NCBI RefSeq assembly: GCF_003144395.1
Contig: NZ_PENZ01000017.1
Coordinates: 1-64,000, forward strand
DNA: 64,000 bases
Direction of reading: 5' to 3'
DNA from: Proteus faecis
GTDB lineage: Bacteria; Pseudomonadota; Gammaproteobacteria; Enterobacterales; Enterobacteriaceae
The notes under the pieces were generated by a model that did not search any database, was not told where the DNA came from, and was given only the letters and a program-made list of their open reading frames with translations. The position numbers and the translations under genes were made by a program. Positions 9,745 to 18,237 of the stretch are shown here, piece after piece (position 1 is the stretch's first letter; the number at the start of each line of letters is the position of its first letter).

Positions 9745-12700
9745 ATGGAAATCCTGCGTGGCTCCCCCGCTTTATCCGCGTTTCGTATTAATAAATTACT
9801 CACTCTATGTCAGGAAAATGCTCTTCCTGTACAAGGTATATATGCGGAATTTGTCCATTTCGCGAAAGTGGAAGGGCAGTTATCTGAAGATGACCAAATT
9901 AAATTACGTCAACTACTGCATTATGGGCCTTCATTAACAGAACATGAGCCTGTTGGGGAAATGCGAGTGGTTACGCCTCGCCCAGGAACCATTTCACCTT
10001 GGTCTTCTAAAGCGACAGATATTGCACATAACTGTGGTTTAGCCAAGGTTGTCCGAATTGAACGTGGTATCGCTTACTTTATTGAGTGCGGTACGATGAC
10101 AGACACTCAGTGGCAACAACTTTATGGTTTTATTCATGATCGAATGATGGAAACCATTTTCTTAAATTATCAAGATGTAAATGCACTTTTTGCTGAGCAA
10201 ACGCCAGCACCACTAAAAACTATTGATGTTCTTGCAAAAGGCAAAGATGCATTGGTAAAAGCTAATATCGAAATGGGATTAGCGCTGGCAGATGATGAAG
10301 TTGATTACCTAGTCGATGCTTTCAACCGCTTACAACGTAATCCAACAGATGTTGAGCTTTATATGTTTGCCCAAGCCAACTCTGAACATTGTCGCCATAA
10401 AATATTTAATGCTGATTGGATAATTGATGGTAAAGCTCAAGATAAATCATTATTTAAAATGATTAAAAATACGTTTGAGCAAACGCCTGATTATGTTATG
10501 TCAGCTTATAAGGATAATGCAGCTGTAATGGAAGGTTCTGTGGCTGGACGCTTTTATCCTGATACAGAAAAAGGGCATTATCACTATCACCAAGAACCTG
10601 TACATATCTTGATGAAAGTGGAAACACATAACCACCCAACGGCGATTTCGCCTTGGCCGGGGGCAGCAACGGGGTCGGGCGGTGAAATTCGAGATGAAGG
10701 TGCAACTGGACGTGGTGCAAAACCTAAAGCTGGTCTAGTTGGATTTTCGGTTTCTAACTTACGAATTCCTGGGTTTGAACAGCCTTGGGAAGAAGATTTT
10801 GGCAAACCAGAGCGTATTGTTAATGCATTAGATATTATGACCGAAGGTCCATTAGGTGGTGCAGCATTTAATAATGAATTTGGTCGTCCAGCATTACTTG
10901 GCTATTTCAGAACCTATGAAGAACAAGTTAATAGCCATAATGGTGTTGAAATTCGCGGTTACCATAAACCAATCATGTTAGCAGGGGGGATTGGTAATAT
11001 TCGCGAAGACCACGTACAAAAAGGTGAAATTACCGTTGGTGCTAAGCTGATTGTACTTGGTGGACCATCTATGAACATTGGACTTGGTGGTGGTGCGGCT
11101 TCTTCTATGACATCAGGCCAATCAGATGCAGATTTAGATTTCGCCTCTGTTCAGCGTGATAACCCAGAAATGGAACGTCGCTGCCAAGAAGTTATCGACC
11201 GTTGTTGGCAATTAGGTGACGATAATCCAATCTTATTTATTCATGACGTTGGTGCTGGTGGCCTTTCAAATGCAATGCCTGAATTAGTCAATGATGGTGG
11301 TCGTGGTGGTCGTTTTGAATTACGCAATGTTCTTAATGATGAACCGGGTATGAGCCCACTTGAGATCTGGTGTAATGAATCTCAAGAGCGTTATGTATTG
11401 GCAGTATCACCTGAGAAAATGCCTCTGTTTGATGCGTTATGTCAGCGTGAAAGAGCACCTTATGCGGTGATCGGTGAAGCAACACAAGAACGTGAATTAG
11501 TGCTCAATGACACACACTTTGATAATAAACCGATTGATATGCCATTAGACATATTATTAGGCAAAGCACCTAAAATGTTGCGTGATGTAAAATCACTTAA
11601 AACAGAAGGTGAGTATCTTTCTCGTAAAGATATCGATTTAAAAGATGCTGTTTATCGTGTTCTTCATTTACCCGCAGTTGCTGAAAAAACTTTCTTAATT
11701 ACCATTGGTGACCGCTCGGTAACGGGTATGGTTGCGCGTGACCAAATGGTCGGACCTTGGCAAATTCCCGTTGCCAATTGCGCTGTGACCACCGCAACAT
11801 TAGATAGCTATTATGGTGAAGCGATGTCTATTGGTGAACGAGCACCTATCGCACTGTTAGATTTTGCTGCATCTGCACGTATGGCTGTCGGTGAAGCGCT
11901 AACAAATATGGCGGGTTGTGATGTAGAAGCACTTAATCGTATTAAGCTTTCGGCTAACTGGATGTCAGCAGCTGGTCATCCCGGTGAAGATGCGGGTTTA
12001 TATGATGCAGTGAAAGCCATTGGTGAAGAGTTATGTCCAGAGTTAGGCATTACGATCCCTGTGGGTAAAGATTCGATGTCAATGAAGACGCGCTGGCAAG
12101 ATAAAGATGGAAAAACCAAAGAGGTTACTTCTCCATTATCTTTAGTGATTACGGCATTCTCTCGTGTTGAAGATGTGCGTAAAACTGTGACGCCTGAATT
12201 ATCAACACAAGCAGGAAACCGCTTGTATTTGATTGATTTGGGAAATGGCCATAACGCATTAGGCGCGACAGCACTAGCCCAAGTTTATCGTCAATTAGGC
12301 CAAAAAGCGGCTGATCTTCGTGATGTTGAGCAGTTAAAACAGTTCTTTAATGTGATGCAACAATTGGTTAATGAGCGCAAATTGTTGGCTTATCACGATC
12401 GTTCTGATGGCGGATTATTTGTCACTCTTGTAGAAATGGCATTTACAGGCCATTGTGGCTTACATGTTGATATCAGTGCGTATGATGAAGATATTTTAGC
12501 TGGACTCTTTAATGAAGAGCTCGGTGGCGTGATCCAAATTAGTGCAGAACATCAAGAAGCTGTAGAAGCATTATTTGCTGAATATGGCTTATTGGATTGT
12601 TTACACTATTTAGGTCAAGCAACAGAAAATGATGCCATTATTATCCAAAGTCGTGAAACTGAAGTTTATAATGAAAAACGCAGTACTTTACGTCTTTGGT

Positions 12701-13635
12701 GGGCGGAAACAACATGGCAAATGCAACGCTTACGTGATAATCCAGAGTGTGCAGATGAAGAGCATCAAGCAAAACAAGATCTCAACGATCCGGGGTTAAA
12801 TGTGAATTTAACCTTTGATCCAAATGAAGATATTGCTGCACCTTATATTGCAACAGGAAACCGCCCTCGTATCGCGGTATTAAGAGAGCAAGGCGTTAAC
12901 TCTCATGTTGAAATGGCGGCTGCTTTTGACAGAGCGGGTTTTGATGCTATCGACGTTCATATGAGTGACTTACATTCCTCACGACGTTCACTTAGTGATT
13001 TTGATGTATTGGTGGCGTGTGGCGGATTCTCTTACGGTGATGTATTAGGCGCGGGCGAAGGTTGGGCGAAGTCTATTTTATTTAACTCTCGTTTACGCGA
13101 TGAGTTTGCCCAATTCTTTGAACGTCAAGATACCTTGTCCCTTGGGGTCTGTAATGGTTGTCAAATGATGTCAACATTATCAGAACTTATTCCGGGGGCA
13201 GATTTGTGGCCTCGTTTTGTTCGTAACCGTTCTGAGCGTTTTGAAGCACGCTTTAGTTTAGTGAAAGTGACAGAAAGTCCATCGTTATTACTACAAGGTA
13301 TGGCGGGTTCACAAATGCCTATTGCTGTTTCTCATGGTGAAGGTTTTGCTGAATTCCGTAATGAAGAGCAATTAGCACAACTAGAAGCTCAAAATTTAGT
13401 GGGATTACGTTTTGTCGATCATTACGGTAATCCAACAGAACAATATCCATTAAATCCTAATGGCTCTGTAAAAGGGATCACCGCTGTTACGACAAAGGAT
13501 GGTCGTTCAACCATTATGATGCCTCACCCAGAACGGGTGTTTAGAACGGTCAGTAATTCTTGGCATCCAGATAATTGGGGTGAAGACAGCCCTTGGATGC
13601 GTTTATTCCGCAATGCAAGAAAACAATTTGATTAA
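9745..13635 (+). CDS. purL: Phosphoribosylformylglycinamidine synthase
   Basis: The large single-chain FGAM synthase of step 4 of purine synthesis, converting FGAR, glutamine and ATP to FGAM. The length of 1296 residues matches E. coli (1295). It begins [19 protein letters not shown], then has the linker, two AIR-synthase-like halves ([22 protein letters not shown] in the first) and a C-terminal class I glutamine amidotransferase domain. That domain has the nucleophile Cys1136 in LGVCNGCQM and the closing triad region [10 protein letters not shown]. Start context is a purine-rich AAGAGAGAA stretch. It is monocistronic, with a PurR box upstream and a terminator downstream. Confidence 0.98.
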   Translation: MEILRGSPALSAFRINKLLTLCQENALPVQGIYAEFVHFAKVEGQLSEDDQIKLRQLLHYGPSLTEHEPVGEMRVVTPRPGTISPWSSKATDIAHNCGLAKVVRIERGIAYFIECGTMTDTQWQQLYGFIHDRMMETIFLNYQDVNALFAEQTPAPLKTIDVLAKGKDALVKANIEMGLALADDEVDYLVDAFNRLQRNPTDVELYMFAQANSEHCRHKIFNADWIIDGKAQDKSLFKMIKNTFEQTPDYVMSAYKDNAAVMEGSVAGRFYPDTEKGHYHYHQEPVHILMKVETHNHPTAISPWPGAATGSGGEIRDEGATGRGAKPKAGLVGFSVSNLRIPGFEQPWEEDFGKPERIVNALDIMTEGPLGGAAFNNEFGRPALLGYFRTYEEQVNSHNGVEIRGYHKPIMLAGGIGNIREDHVQKGEITVGAKLIVLGGPSMNIGLGGGAASSMTSGQSDADLDFASVQRDNPEMERRCQEVIDRCWQLGDDNPILFIHDVGAGGLSNAMPELVNDGGRGGRFELRNVLNDEPGMSPLEIWCNESQERYVLAVSPEKMPLFDALCQRERAPYAVIGEATQERELVLNDTHFDNKPIDMPLDILLGKAPKMLRDVKSLKTEGEYLSRKDIDLKDAVYRVLHLPAVAEKTFLITIGDRSVTGMVARDQMVGPWQIPVANCAVTTATLDSYYGEAMSIGERAPIALLDFAASARMAVGEALTNMAGCDVEALNRIKLSANWMSAAGHPGEDAGLYDAVKAIGEELCPELGITIPVGKDSMSMKTRWQDKDGKTKEVTSPLSLVITAFSRVEDVRKTVTPELSTQAGNRLYLIDLGNGHNALGATALAQVYRQLGQKAADLRDVEQLKQFFNVMQQLVNERKLLAYHDRSDGGLFVTLVEMAFTGHCGLHVDISAYDEDILAGLFNEELGGVIQISAEHQEAVEALFAEYGLLDCLHYLGQATENDAIIIQSRETEVYNEKRSTLRLWWAETTWQMQRLRDNPECADEEHQAKQDLNDPGLNVNLTFDPNEDIAAPYIATGNRPRIAVLREQGVNSHVEMAAAFDRAGFDAIDVHMSDLHSSRRSLSDFDVLVACGGFSYGDVLGAGEGWAKSILFNSRLRDEFAQFFERQDTLSLGVCNGCQMMSTLSELIPGADLWPRFVRNRSERFEARFSLVKVTESPSLLLQGMAGSQMPIAVSHGEGFAEFRNEEQLAQLEAQNLVGLRFVDHYGNPTEQYPLNPNGSVKGITAVTTKDGRSTIMMPHPERVFRTVSNSWHPDNWGEDSPWMRLFRNARKQFD

Positions 13636-13668
13636 TCAAATGTAATATTGTCTTAGTAATAAACACAT

Positions 13669-13699
13669 AAAGCCTCTACATTGTTAGGGGCTTTATTTT
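13669..13699 (+). terminator. purL terminator
   Basis: A 10-bp stem (AAAGCCTCTA/TAGGGGCTTT, one G-U pair) is followed by ATTTTATT, 34 bp after the purL stop. Confidence 0.75.
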
Positions 13700-13726
13700 A
13701 TTGATAATAAAGAGATTATTTTTCAT

Positions 13727-13744
13727 TGTGTAAAAAAGGCGACA
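13727..13744 (+). promoter_or_regulatory. GlrR-type box 1 upstream of glmY (degenerate)
   Basis: TGTG-N10-GACA differs by one base from the TGTC-N10-GACA motif known for GlrR (QseF) activator sites upstream of enterobacterial glmY genes. It lies 32 bp before box 2, about three helical turns. Confidence 0.6.
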
Positions 13745-13758
13745 CTTACCATTTTAAA

Positions 13759-13776
13759 TGTCGCCTTTTGGCGACA
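13759..13776 (+). promoter_or_regulatory. GlrR box 2 upstream of glmY
   Basis: TGTCGCCTTTTGGCGACA is a perfect TGTC-N10-GACA palindrome, with the internal bases also paired (TGTCGCC/GGCGACA). About 210 bp upstream of the predicted GlmY start, it fits an enhancer for a sigma-54 promoter. Confidence 0.8.
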
Positions 13777-13821
13777 TTTAATTGATTGAAATATAAGTGA
13801 TTATTAAATTTGGGGTAACTC

Positions 13822-13839
13822 TGTCTGGATATGGAGACA
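13822..13839 (+). promoter_or_regulatory. GlrR box 3 upstream of glmY
   Basis: TGTCTGGATATGGAGACA is a second perfect TGTC-N10-GACA site, 63 bp (about six helical turns) downstream of box 2, so the sites lie on the same DNA face. Confidence 0.8.
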
Positions 13840-13914
13840 GCTTGGTTGTTTTATGAGTAGATAAAAAAGAGTTATAAATAAAACATGATAGGTGTTTTTT
13901 AATTTTTCATTTAT

Positions 13915-13927
13915 TTTCAATGTGTTA
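13915..13927 (+). promoter_or_regulatory. Candidate IHF site upstream of glmY
   Basis: TTTCAATGTGTTA matches 12 of 13 positions of the IHF consensus WATCAANNNNTTR. It lies between the GlrR boxes and the sigma-54 promoter, where a bend would bring activator and polymerase together. IHF involvement at glmY is known in other enterobacteria. Confidence 0.55.
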
Positions 13928-13945
13928 ATTTTTTTATTGAAAAGT

Positions 13946-13961
13946 TGGCACGCCTTGTGCA
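13946..13961 (+). promoter_or_regulatory. Sigma-54 (-24/-12) promoter of glmY
   Basis: TGGCACGCCTTGTGCA matches the consensus TGGCACRNNNNTTGCW except for one T, with GG and GC at the required spacing. It places the start at about 13972-13973, exactly where GlmY homology begins. A TTATAT at 13962-13967 could serve as an overlapping sigma-70 -10 element, as in E. coli, but no well-spaced -35 is visible. Confidence 0.85.
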
Positions 13962-13972
13962 TTATATAAATC

Positions 13973-14160
13973 AGTTGCTCATTCAACTTTTTATGTCGGT
14001 CCACAATAATGGGTGGGAACATACCACATAAGCCAGGAATGACGCCAGAGTAAGGTGCCTACCGTCCAACATCATGATACTCGTCTTCGGACCTTATCAA
14101 ACACAGGGCGACACGTGGAGTGAGGCACCACCTTCATTCTCTTTTAGAGAAAAAAGAGAT
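13973..14160 (+). ncRNA. glmY: Small regulatory RNA GlmY
   Basis: GlmY is the decoy sRNA that sequesters RapZ, protecting GlmZ from RNase E and so raising GlmS (glucosamine-6-phosphate synthase) synthesis. The assignment rests on three things: position between purL and glrK, as in E. coli; a 5' end (AGTTGCTCATTCA...TTATGTC) that resembles the start of E. coli GlmY; and the sigma-54 promoter with GlrR boxes upstream. A GTGAGGCACCAC segment near 14119 also recalls the E. coli RNA. The 3' end is set by the E. coli length (about 184 nt) and is uncertain, because no classical terminator with a U tract is evident. Confidence 0.82.
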
Positions 14161-14171
14161 GAAATATTGAC

Positions 14172-14202
14172 GAGCGGAATATCTCAATAAGATATTCCGC
14201 TC
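14172..14202 (+). other. Strong 13-bp hairpin downstream of glmY
   Basis: A perfect 13-bp inverted repeat (GAGCGGAATATCT and its complement) with loop CAATA lies between GlmY and glrK. The bases that follow (CTCCCACTTCT position onward) are not a U tract. It may end GlmY, limit read-through into glrK, or mark an RNase processing point. Confidence 0.6.
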
Positions 14203-14326
14203 TCCCACTTCTAGAGCCTGTCGCATTTCCTCGTTTGTGTTTGTTCGCTTGCCTGATTTTCCTAATGTCGGACTTTTTTCTTGTTATCAAGTCATGTAGC
14301 ATCGCATTACTCTAATAGGTGTTGAG

Positions 14327-15775
14327 ATGATTTCATTGAAAAAGTGGCGTATTTTCCCCCGTTCTTTAAGACAGCTCGTGATAATGGCATTTTGGATGGT
14401 GCTATTACCTTTACTTGTGCTTGCTTATCAGGCTTATCAAAGTCTTGATCAATTAAGTAATCAGGCAGCGATTACTAATAAAAATGCCCTTGCAGATACC
14501 GAACGTAGTGAAGTGATGCGAAATCTAGCGATTGAAATGGAAGGAAATTATCGCCGATATTGTGTTTTAAGAGATAAAACCGATGATGATATGTATCAGC
14601 AACGCTACCAGCAATACAGCAAACTCTTCTCAACATTACAGCAAACCATCATTCCTCTATCTGCCTCTAAAGAAGCCGATGTGCTTAATACTTCACTTGA
14701 AAAATTAAAATCAATTCAATGTGAAAGTAGTGAACCCACTAAAGAGATGCAACAAGCTTTAGAGCAGTTCTCTTATGCCAATAACCGTATTGTTGTCTTA
14801 ACCAAAGAGATTATTTTTAGTCGCGGTGAACAACTCCAAATGGCAATCGCTGAGAAAGGACGCTATTTCGGTTGGCAAAGTCTTATTGTTTTTGTTTTCA
14901 GTTTGATCCTCATCGCGCTATTTACTCGAATGATTATTGGTCCTGTTAAAGGGATTGAAAAGATGATCAACCGATTAGGTGAAGGTCGAACTCTCAGTAA
15001 TAATTTAGATACTTTTCAAGGACCGCGAGAACTGCGATCATTAGCACAGCGTATTATTTGGTTAAGTGAACGTTTAGCATGGCTTGAATCTCAACGACAT
15101 GAATTTTTACGTCATATCTCTCATGAGTTAAAAACACCGTTAGCCAGTATGCGAGAAGGTACGGAATTATTAGCGGATGAAGTTGCCGGTCCTTTAACTC
15201 TTGATCAAAAAGAAGTCGTTTCAATTCTTGATAATAGTAGTAAGCAATTACAGTTATTAATTGAACAATTGCTTGATTACAATCGTAAACTTTCTGAAGT
15301 TCCTCAGCAAATTGAAGAAATTAACTTGATTGATATAGTAAATGATGTGGTATTAGCTCACAGTTTACCCGCGAGAGCTAAAGATATTAAAACGATTATT
15401 TCACTTAATCTAACTACATGTAGAGCAGAAGCGACGCTATTATCACGAGTTATCGACAATCTCTATTCGAATGCGGTGCACTATGGTGCTGAATCAGGTA
15501 ATATCTGGATCTCTAGTTATCAAGTTGAACAGAAAATAGTTATTGATATAGCCAATAAAGGAACCCCTATTCCTGAATCTGAACAAAAAATGATTTTTGA
15601 ACCCTTTTTCCAAGGATCTTTGCTACGTAAAGGGGCAGTTAAAGGAAGTGGTTTAGGTTTGAGTATTGCTCATGACTGTATCAAAAGAATGGAAGGTGAA
15701 TTAAGTGTTGTTCCTTCTGACTATGCTGATGTCTGTTTTCGTATTGAATTACCGCTACTTTCTGAGATTAAATAA
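14327..15775 (+). CDS. glrK: Sensor histidine kinase GlrK (QseE)
   Basis: The inner-membrane kinase of the GlrK/GlrR two-component system that drives glmY. The 482-residue protein has a transmembrane segment at about 17-37, a periplasmic domain with three Cys, a second membrane segment at about 183-203 and a HAMP linker. The H-box HISHELKTPLASMREG follows (phospho-acceptor His266), then an ATPase domain with N box (VIDNLYSNAVHYG) and G box (GSGLGLSI). The gene order glmY-glrK-qseG-glrR is that of E. coli. The signal sensed is debated in the literature (adrenergic hormones, sulfate, phosphate or envelope state). Confidence 0.95.
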   Translation: MISLKKWRIFPRSLRQLVIMAFWMVLLPLLVLAYQAYQSLDQLSNQAAITNKNALADTERSEVMRNLAIEMEGNYRRYCVLRDKTDDDMYQQRYQQYSKLFSTLQQTIIPLSASKEADVLNTSLEKLKSIQCESSEPTKEMQQALEQFSYANNRIVVLTKEIIFSRGEQLQMAIAEKGRYFGWQSLIVFVFSLILIALFTRMIIGPVKGIEKMINRLGEGRTLSNNLDTFQGPRELRSLAQRIIWLSERLAWLESQRHEFLRHISHELKTPLASMREGTELLADEVAGPLTLDQKEVVSILDNSSKQLQLLIEQLLDYNRKLSEVPQQIEEINLIDIVNDVVLAHSLPARAKDIKTIISLNLTTCRAEATLLSRVIDNLYSNAVHYGAESGNIWISSYQVEQKIVIDIANKGTPIPESEQKMIFEPFFQGSLLRKGAVKGSGLGLSIAHDCIKRMEGELSVVPSDYADVCFRIELPLLSEIK

Positions 15776-16815
15776 TGCAAATTAGGTCACAAAAACAAGC
15801 ATCTCCTCATCATGAGTATAAAAAAATAAATAAGAAGATGCTTGGTATTGAATTGTTATCTATGGCCCCTGCATCAACTAGAAAAATCGCATTAAATTGG
15901 AAGCAATGTTTCTTGTTTATCATGTTTCCACTGGTTCTTTCAGGGTGTACACCAAAGTCGCTCACTAATACACAAGAGCCTGAACAAGAAATTCCTGTTG
16001 TTAAACAAAAAACGATTGATTATCGTTGGGCTGAATGTAAAACATTAAGCTCATTTTATGATGAAGGCATTAATAACGCACTTTATTGGTTACGTGCTAT
16101 TGAATGTACAAACCGCATAATGACGACAGAAGCACAACGCCAAGCAAACAATGTTATTGTCACTGGTTGGGATGATGCATTTTATAAAAGTATTCTATTA
16201 GAGCGTGCTGGAATGACGATTGCCGATCGTCGAACACAATTAGTGTTATTAGAAAGCTATAAATTACAATTTCCAAGTTCTATGCGAGTTCTATTATCGA
16301 TATGGATTGAGAACCAAACGCTCATTCTCTCTTTAGCGGAAGAAAAGAATCGCTATCGTCGTTTAACCACAGATACAGATAATAGAATTGATGTGCTAAG
16401 AAAAGAGAATAATGCGTTACAGCATGAGCTGAATGTCACGCTGAAAAAGCTTGAGAGCCTTACCCAAATTGAACGGCAGTTATCGAATAGAAAACAGAGT
16501 GGCTCAGTCGATTCACTATCACAAAATGAAGCGTTAACCGATAGCGCAACGGCAACATCTGCGGAAACAGAAAAAGTGAATGCGGAGAAACCTGCTACCG
16601 AAAAACCTGCTGTTGAAAAAACGACGGAAAAACCCGTTTCGACGCAATCGATAACAGAGAAGCCAAAGGGCGAGGGAAAACAACCTGCTGTAACAGCAGT
16701 TAAACCAGAGTCTTCAAAACCAGAATCTACGAAACCCGAGGTGGTAAAACCAGAACCTGTTAAAACTGATATTGACACACAAAGCTCAAAATCGGCAGAA
16801 GCTGGTTCTAAATAA
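15775..16815 (+). CDS. qseG: Outer-membrane lipoprotein QseG with long low-complexity tail
   Basis: QseG is an outer-membrane lipoprotein that acts with GlrK and GlrR; in E. coli it modulates kinase activity. Here it has 346 residues against about 237 in E. coli. The lipobox LSGC puts the lipidated Cys at residue 58 from this ATG. That is a long leader, so an internal Met (22 or 30) may be the true start. The conserved body covers about 70-240, with a helical stretch YRRLTTDTDNRIDVLRKENNALQHELNVTLKK. Residues from about 241 are a Lys/Pro/Glu/Thr/Ser-rich tail with repeated EKPA/TEKP and KPES/KPEP units. The ATG overlaps the glrK stop (TAATG), indicating coupling. Confidence 0.88.
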   Translation: MQIRSQKQASPHHEYKKINKKMLGIELLSMAPASTRKIALNWKQCFLFIMFPLVLSGCTPKSLTNTQEPEQEIPVVKQKTIDYRWAECKTLSSFYDEGINNALYWLRAIECTNRIMTTEAQRQANNVIVTGWDDAFYKSILLERAGMTIADRRTQLVLLESYKLQFPSSMRVLLSIWIENQTLILSLAEEKNRYRRLTTDTDNRIDVLRKENNALQHELNVTLKKLESLTQIERQLSNRKQSGSVDSLSQNEALTDSATATSAETEKVNAEKPATEKPAVEKTTEKPVSTQSITEKPKGEGKQPAVTAVKPESSKPESTKPEVVKPEPVKTDIDTQSSKSAEAGSK

Positions 16816-16826
16816 GGAGAATGTGC

Positions 16827-18164
16827 ATGGCTGGCCATAAATCAGCAAATCTTTTACTTGTCGATGACGATCCTGGGTTATTAAAGTTACTTGGCATGCG
16901 ATTAACAAGTGAAGGTTTTCATATCTTCACCGCTGAAAGTGGACAAGAAGCACTAAAACTTCTCTTAAAAGAAAAAATAGATCTTGTTATTAGTGATCTC
17001 CGAATGGATGAAATGGATGGTATGGCGCTGTTTGCTGAAATACAACGTCAGCAACCAGGCATGCCAGTTATCATTCTTACCGCTCATGGCTCTATTCCTG
17101 ATGCAGTGGCCGCAACGCAGCAAGGTGTCTTTAGTTTTTTGACCAAACCCGTTGATAGAGACGCACTTTATAAAGCGATTGATGAAGCACTTGAGCTTGT
17201 GACTATAGTTTCAGATGAAGAGTGGTCAAAAGATATCGTGACACGTAGCCCACAAATGCTACGTTTATTAGAGCAAGCAAAGTTAGTCGCTCAATCAGAT
17301 GTCAGTGTACTTATCAATGGTCAAAGTGGTACGGGAAAAGAAGTCCTTGCTCAAGCTATTCATCGCGCAAGTCCTAGAGCGAAAAAACCTTTTATTGCTA
17401 TTAACTGTGGTGCGTTACCAGAGCAACTTCTAGAGTCTGAATTATTTGGTCATGCGAAAGGCGCTTTTACAGGAGCAGTGAGCAGTCGTGAAGGTCTATT
17501 TCAGGCAGCTGAAGGCGGCACATTATTTTTAGATGAAATTGGCGATATGCCAATGGCATTGCAAGTTAAGTTATTACGAGTTTTACAAGAACGAAAAGTT
17601 CGTCCATTAGGTAGCAATCGCGATATTGATATTGATGTGCGTATTCTTTCTGCAACGCATCGTGATTTACCTAAAGCGATGGAACGTAATGAATTTCGTG
17701 AAGATCTATTCTATCGTTTAAATGTGGTTAACTTACGTATACCGACACTAAGTGAGAGAGCTGAAGATATTCCTATTCTTGCTAATCACTTATTGAGAGA
17801 ATCTGCTAAACGTCATAAGCCTTTTGTTCGAAGTTTTTCAACCGATGCGATGAAATGCTTAATGACAGCAAGTTGGCCTGGTAATGTGCGTCAATTGGTT
17901 AATGTTATTGAGCAATGTGTTGCGTTAACAACAGCACCTGTGATTAGTGAAGCGCTTGTCACACAGGCATTACAAGGTGAAAATACGGCACTGCCGACAT
18001 TTGCAGAAGCGAGAGGACATTTTGAAATGACCTATTTGAGAAAGCTTTTGCAAATGACAAAAGGTAATGTGACCCAAGCCGCACGCATGGCTGGACGCAA
18101 TCGAACAGAGTTTTATAAATTGTTATCTCGTCATGAGCTAGATGCGAATGATTTTAAGGAATAA
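16827..18164 (+). CDS. glrR: Sigma-54-dependent response regulator GlrR (QseF)
   Basis: The NtrC-type activator that binds upstream of glmY and opens its sigma-54 promoter. The receiver domain has acidic pocket DDD at 13-15 and phospho-acceptor Asp57 (VISDLRMDEMDG). The AAA+ domain carries a Walker A (GQSGTGKE), the GAFTGA loop that contacts sigma-54, and GGTLFLDEIGDMP. The C-terminus is a Fis-type helix-turn-helix (GNVTQAARMAGRNRTEFYKLL). I chose ATG 16827 (445 residues) over ATG 16821 because AAGGAGA lies at proper spacing from it and the E. coli N-terminus aligns. It follows qseG by about 11 bp, in one operon with glrK. Confidence 0.96.
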   Translation: MAGHKSANLLLVDDDPGLLKLLGMRLTSEGFHIFTAESGQEALKLLLKEKIDLVISDLRMDEMDGMALFAEIQRQQPGMPVIILTAHGSIPDAVAATQQGVFSFLTKPVDRDALYKAIDEALELVTIVSDEEWSKDIVTRSPQMLRLLEQAKLVAQSDVSVLINGQSGTGKEVLAQAIHRASPRAKKPFIAINCGALPEQLLESELFGHAKGAFTGAVSSREGLFQAAEGGTLFLDEIGDMPMALQVKLLRVLQERKVRPLGSNRDIDIDVRILSATHRDLPKAMERNEFREDLFYRLNVVNLRIPTLSERAEDIPILANHLLRESAKRHKPFVRSFSTDAMKCLMTASWPGNVRQLVNVIEQCVALTTAPVISEALVTQALQGENTALPTFAEARGHFEMTYLRKLLQMTKGNVTQAARMAGRNRTEFYKLLSRHELDANDFKE

Positions 18165-18237
18165 CCTTTTCAGATAACGAATATATTTTTAAACTAATTT
18201 TCCTTTTATGCGGAAGATAGCGGAGAGACTAATTTTT

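Noticed and set aside
13804..14022. 72-residue minus-strand frame over the glmY control region
   Set aside because: It overlaps the GlrR box, sigma-54 promoter and GlmY 5' end, and shows no protein-like features.
16353..16838. 161-residue frame antisense to qseG, Ser/Phe/Gly-rich
   Set aside because: It mirrors the low-complexity repeats of the QseG tail on the opposite strand and has no start signal.
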